From an uncultured Bacilli bacterium (GTDB lineage: Bacteria; Bacillota_I; Bacilli_A; RF39; UBA660): a stretch of 14,548 bases of DNA. The notes below the pieces were generated by a model. That model was not told the origin of the DNA, searched no databases, and saw only the letters and a program-made list of their open reading frames with translations. The stretch covers positions 1-14,548 of the forward strand of contig CAKOIM010000024.1 in the NCBI GenBank assembly GCA_934086815.1, read 5' to 3'. The position numbers and the translations under genes were made by a program. This document shows positions 12,241 through 14,548 of this stretch, one piece after another (within the stretch, counting starts at the first letter, position 1; the number at the start of each line of letters is the position of its first letter).

Positions 12241-12741
12241 TTGAATGAATTAAATAAACATAGAAAAGAATATCTATCATGGGATGAGTATTTTATGGGT
12301 ATAGCTAAATTATCAGCGTTAAGAAGTAAAGATCCATCAACTCAAGTCGGAGCTTGTATCGTAAGTGATGATAATAGAATTTTATCTATTGGTTATAACG
12401 GCGCTCCTAATGGATTTTCTGATTCTTATTTTCCTTGGGACCGAGAAGGGGATAATTTACATACTAAATATTTTTATGTTGTTCATGCTGAATTAAATGC
12501 AATTTTAAACTTTCGTGGTTCAAGAAAAGATTTAGTAAATTCTAAAGTTTATGTAGCATTATTTCCTTGCAATGAATGTGCAAAAGCTATAATTCAATCT
12601 GGAATAAAAGAAGTTATTTACTTAAGTGATAAATACAAAGATAGTGATAATGTTATTGCTTCAAAAAAGATGTTTGATATGTGCGGAGTAAAGTATAGAC
12701 ATCTTGCTACTAATAAAGAAATAAATTTAATTTTGGAATAA
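12241..12741 (+). CDS. Deoxycytidylate (dCMP) deaminase
   Basis: A zinc-dependent cytosine deaminase of the ComEB/dCMP deaminase type, 166 residues, converting dCMP to dUMP for thymidylate synthesis. The active site is complete: His82-Ala83-Glu84 with the zinc ligand and catalytic glutamate, and Pro109-Cys110-x2-Cys113 with the other two ligands. Also present are the Arg-Ser-x-Asp-Pro-Ser-Thr-Gln-Val-Gly-Ala segment (28-38) and Gly-Tyr-Asn-Gly-Ala-Pro (51-56). The probable start is TTG at 12241: GGTGA (12231-12235) lies 5 nt before it, whereas the longer frame's ATG at 12229 has no ribosome site in front and overlaps this one. It is the first gene of a tight operon, 2 nt before sortase B. Confidence 0.92.
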   Translation: MNELNKHRKEYLSWDEYFMGIAKLSALRSKDPSTQVGACIVSDDNRILSIGYNGAPNGFSDSYFPWDREGDNLHTKYFYVVHAELNAILNFRGSRKDLVNSKVYVALFPCNECAKAIIQSGIKEVIYLSDKYKDSDNVIASKKMFDMCGVKYRHLATNKEINLILE

Positions 12742-12743
12742 TT

Positions 12744-13589
12744 ATGAAAAAAACAAGGTTAGTCTTAAAGAAAAAATTTGTTATTATGTTAATAGTTTTT
12801 TTCTTAAGCTTGGGTATATATTCATTTGCAAAAATAATTTTATGGTATAAAGATAGTTTAACAACGGAAGAAAAAATAAATGAATTGAATGATAAAACAG
12901 ATATAGTTGAGATAAATGATAATGAAAATACTCAAATAGTTAATGCGAAATTATCAGAAAATATAGATAAAAGTAATCCTTATTGGGACTATATTAAGAT
13001 GAATTTAATGGATGTATCATTTGATAAATTAAAACAAGAGAATCCAGATGTAGTTGGATGGATTAAAGTAAATGGTACTAATATAAATTATCCATTTTTA
13101 CAAACCAAAAATAATACGGATTATTTAAAAAAAGATTTTAATAAAAAATATAATTCTGCCGGATGGGTATTTTTAGATTATCGAAATGACATTAAGAATT
13201 TTTCTAAAAATACTATTATATATGCCCATGGGCGTGTAGATGGAACAATGTTTGGTTCATTAAAAAATATTATGAAAAGTTCTTGGTATAATAATTTAGA
13301 TAATCATATAGTTAAATTATCAACGGAATATGAAAATACGTTGTGGCAAGTTTTTAGTATTTATAAGATACCTACGACTAGTGATTATTTACAAATAGAT
13401 TTTAATTCTTCAAGTAATTATTTAGAGTTTTTAAATATGTTGAAAGAAAGAAGTGCGTTTTCTTTTGATGCAGTACTTAATGAAGAAGATAAAATATTAA
13501 CATTATCTACTTGTTCTAACGATGATGGAAGAGTAGTTTTACATGCAAAATTAATTAAGAAGGAGATAAAAAATAATGGAAGTAATTGA
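12744..13589 (+). CDS. srtB: Class B sortase
   Basis: A 281-residue membrane-anchored cysteine transpeptidase that attaches surface proteins to the cell wall or links pilin-type subunits. A Lys/Arg-rich N-terminus is followed by a membrane segment (about 12-33), a linker and the sortase beta-barrel (about 95-272). The catalytic triad is visible: His162 in Tyr-Ala-His-Gly-Arg, Cys257 in Leu-Ser-Thr-Cys-Ser and Arg263. Class B features include Gly-Trp-Ile-Lys-Val (105-109), Tyr-Pro-Phe-Leu-Gln (116-120) and the Gly-Thr-Met-Phe-Gly-Ser-Leu segment after the His. No substrate with a sorting signal is encoded in the window. It starts 2 nt after the dCMP deaminase stop and its 3' end overlaps the aldolase start by 14 nt, so the three genes are co-transcribed although functionally unrelated. 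Confidence 0.92.
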   Translation: MKKTRLVLKKKFVIMLIVFFLSLGIYSFAKIILWYKDSLTTEEKINELNDKTDIVEINDNENTQIVNAKLSENIDKSNPYWDYIKMNLMDVSFDKLKQENPDVVGWIKVNGTNINYPFLQTKNNTDYLKKDFNKKYNSAGWVFLDYRNDIKNFSKNTIIYAHGRVDGTMFGSLKNIMKSSWYNNLDNHIVKLSTEYENTLWQVFSIYKIPTTSDYLQIDFNSSSNYLEFLNMLKERSAFSFDAVLNEEDKILTLSTCSNDDGRVVLHAKLIKKEIKNNGSN

Positions 13590-14454
13590 TATATTAAAAA
13601 ATAAAAAAGGTTTTATAGCAGCTTTGGATCAAAGCGGAGGAAGTAGTAAAAAAACTTTAGCTAATTATGGTATTACAAATATTAATAGTGATGATGAAAT
13701 GTTTGAATGTATTCATAAGATGAGAAAAAGAGTAATAACAGCTAATTGTTTTGATGAAAGAATTATCGGAGTTATATTATTTAAGCATACAATGGAAAAT
13801 AAAATAGATGATAGATATACAGCAAAATATTTACTAGATGAAAAAAATATAGTTTCATTTTTAAAAATTGATGTAGGTTTAGAAGATACTTCGGATGGAG
13901 TTCAATTATTAAAAGATATACCTGATTTAGACGGGGTGTTAGAAAATGCTAAAGAGTATGGAGTTATAGGAACAAAGATGCGTTCAGTAATTCATGAATA
14001 TAATGAATATGGCATAAAAAAATTAGTGGAGCAACAATTTAAATTGGCTAAAATAATTATTAGTCATGGATTAATACCTATAATTGAACCAGAAGTATCT
14101 ATTGATGCAGTTAATAAAAAACAAATAGAATCTTATTTGAGAAATGAAGTAATTAAAAATTTAGTTAAAATGAAAAAAGAAGATTATGTAATTTTTAAAT
14201 TTACTTTGCCAGAAGTAAGTAATTATTATAATGATTTATTAAGATATAAAAATGTGTTAAGAATAGTTGCTTTATCTGGGGGATATAAAAGAGACCTAGC
14301 TTGTCAAAAATTAAAAGAAAATAAAAAAATGATTGCTAGTTTTTCAAGAGCATTACTTGAAGGTTTAAATATTTCACAAAGTGATGAAGAATTTGCAAGT
14401 GTTTTAGATAGTACAATTTCAGAAATATATGATGCTTCGGTAAATAAAAAATAA
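13576..14454 (+). CDS. fda: Fructose-bisphosphate aldolase, class I
   Basis: A 292-residue Schiff-base aldolase, cleaving fructose 1,6-bisphosphate into dihydroxyacetone phosphate and glyceraldehyde 3-phosphate in glycolysis. The length matches the bacterial FdaB-type enzyme (about 296). Family signatures are Ala-Leu-Asp-Gln-Ser-Gly-Gly-Ser (15-22) near the N-terminus, Gly-Thr-Lys-Met-Arg (132-136), Ile-Glu-Pro-Glu-Val (170-174), Phe-Lys-Phe-Thr-Leu-Pro (207-212), whose Lys208 is the likely Schiff-base lysine, and Ala-Leu-Ser-Gly-Gly-Tyr (232-237) for phosphate binding. AGGAG (13561-13565) sits a rather long 10 nt before the ATG. The start lies inside the sortase gene, so it is probably translationally coupled. 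A strong terminator follows. Confidence 0.93.
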   Translation: MEVIDILKNKKGFIAALDQSGGSSKKTLANYGITNINSDDEMFECIHKMRKRVITANCFDERIIGVILFKHTMENKIDDRYTAKYLLDEKNIVSFLKIDVGLEDTSDGVQLLKDIPDLDGVLENAKEYGVIGTKMRSVIHEYNEYGIKKLVEQQFKLAKIIISHGLIPIIEPEVSIDAVNKKQIESYLRNEVIKNLVKMKKEDYVIFKFTLPEVSNYYNDLLRYKNVLRIVALSGGYKRDLACQKLKENKKMIASFSRALLEGLNISQSDEEFASVLDSTISEIYDASVNKK

Positions 14455-14474
14455 TAGTGTTTTGACACTATTTC

Positions 14475-14518
14475 AGACTGTTGACAAACAAATTTTGTTA
14501 ATGGTCTTTTTATTTTTA
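14475..14518 (+). terminator. Strong terminator after the aldolase operon
   Basis: A 14-bp stem, 14475-14488 with 14494-14507 (three G-U pairs), with a 5-nt loop and a T-rich tail. A smaller hairpin, TAGTGT-TTTG-ACACTA (14455-14470), immediately after the stop codon has only a short T tail and may add to termination. Confidence 0.85.
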
Positions 14519-14529
14519 AAAAAATATTG

Positions 14530-14535
14530 TATAAT
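14530..14535 (+). promoter_or_regulatory. Possible -10 of the next gene at the window edge
   Basis: A perfect TATAAT (14530-14535) follows the aldolase terminator, and a purine-rich TAAGG starts near the last bases. No -35 is convincing and the gene itself lies outside the window. Confidence 0.4.
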
Positions 14536-14548
14536 GAATATGTAAGGC

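Overview
The window is strongly AT-rich chromosomal DNA from an endospore-forming Firmicute. It carries a spoIIA/spoVA sporulation cluster, recA, scpA-scpB, a class B sortase and a class I fructose-bisphosphate aldolase. Codon use (A/T third positions, many Lys/Asn/Ile) and the Cys-containing secreted protein at the left end suggest an uncultured gut Bacilli lineage close to the Mollicutes (RF39-like); that placement is inference. TGA acts as stop (spoVAD, recA) and TGG encodes Trp, so the standard bacterial code applies.

Layout. 1-757: three exact copies plus one diverged copy of a 15-bp tandem repeat lead in frame into a secreted or anchored protein, followed by a terminator. 967-3728: a sporulation operon, spoIIAA-like, sigF-like, spoVAC, spoVAD, spoVAE, preceded by a Spo0A-box sequence. 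spoIIAB, the anti-sigma kinase normally between spoIIAA and sigF, is absent, and the SpoIIAA phosphoacceptor serine is Asn. 3731-4876: recA with a good sigma-A promoter, a degenerate LexA-type dyad and a terminator overlapping its stop. 4877-7727: an anchored protein of unknown function, scpA, scpB and a DUF6512-like membrane protein. 7754-7857: tRNA-Leu(CAA).

7858-10848 looks like an accessory insert beside the tRNA: two minus-strand coding remnants or mini-ORFs, a DUF3800 gene with an unusual four-cysteine insertion, and, convergent with it, an apparent stand-alone noncoding RNA of about 115 nt on the minus strand (consensus promoter, multi-helix fold with a GAAA tetraloop, terminator). A Sel1-repeat protein follows on the minus strand. 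The DUF3800 gene plus this RNA is the best candidate for an undescribed system here; DUF3800 genes are known to have associated RNA motifs.

10880-14548: divergently, a DAACS-family symporter with altered ion- and substrate-site residues; then dCMP deaminase (probable TTG start), sortase B and class I aldolase in one tight operon, ending in a strong terminator. Several starts were moved downstream of the longest ORF because Shine-Dalgarno sequences or promoters rule out the longer form: spoVAD 2413, DUF6512 7203, DUF3800 8391, Sel1 10803, symporter 10931, dCMP deaminase 12241.
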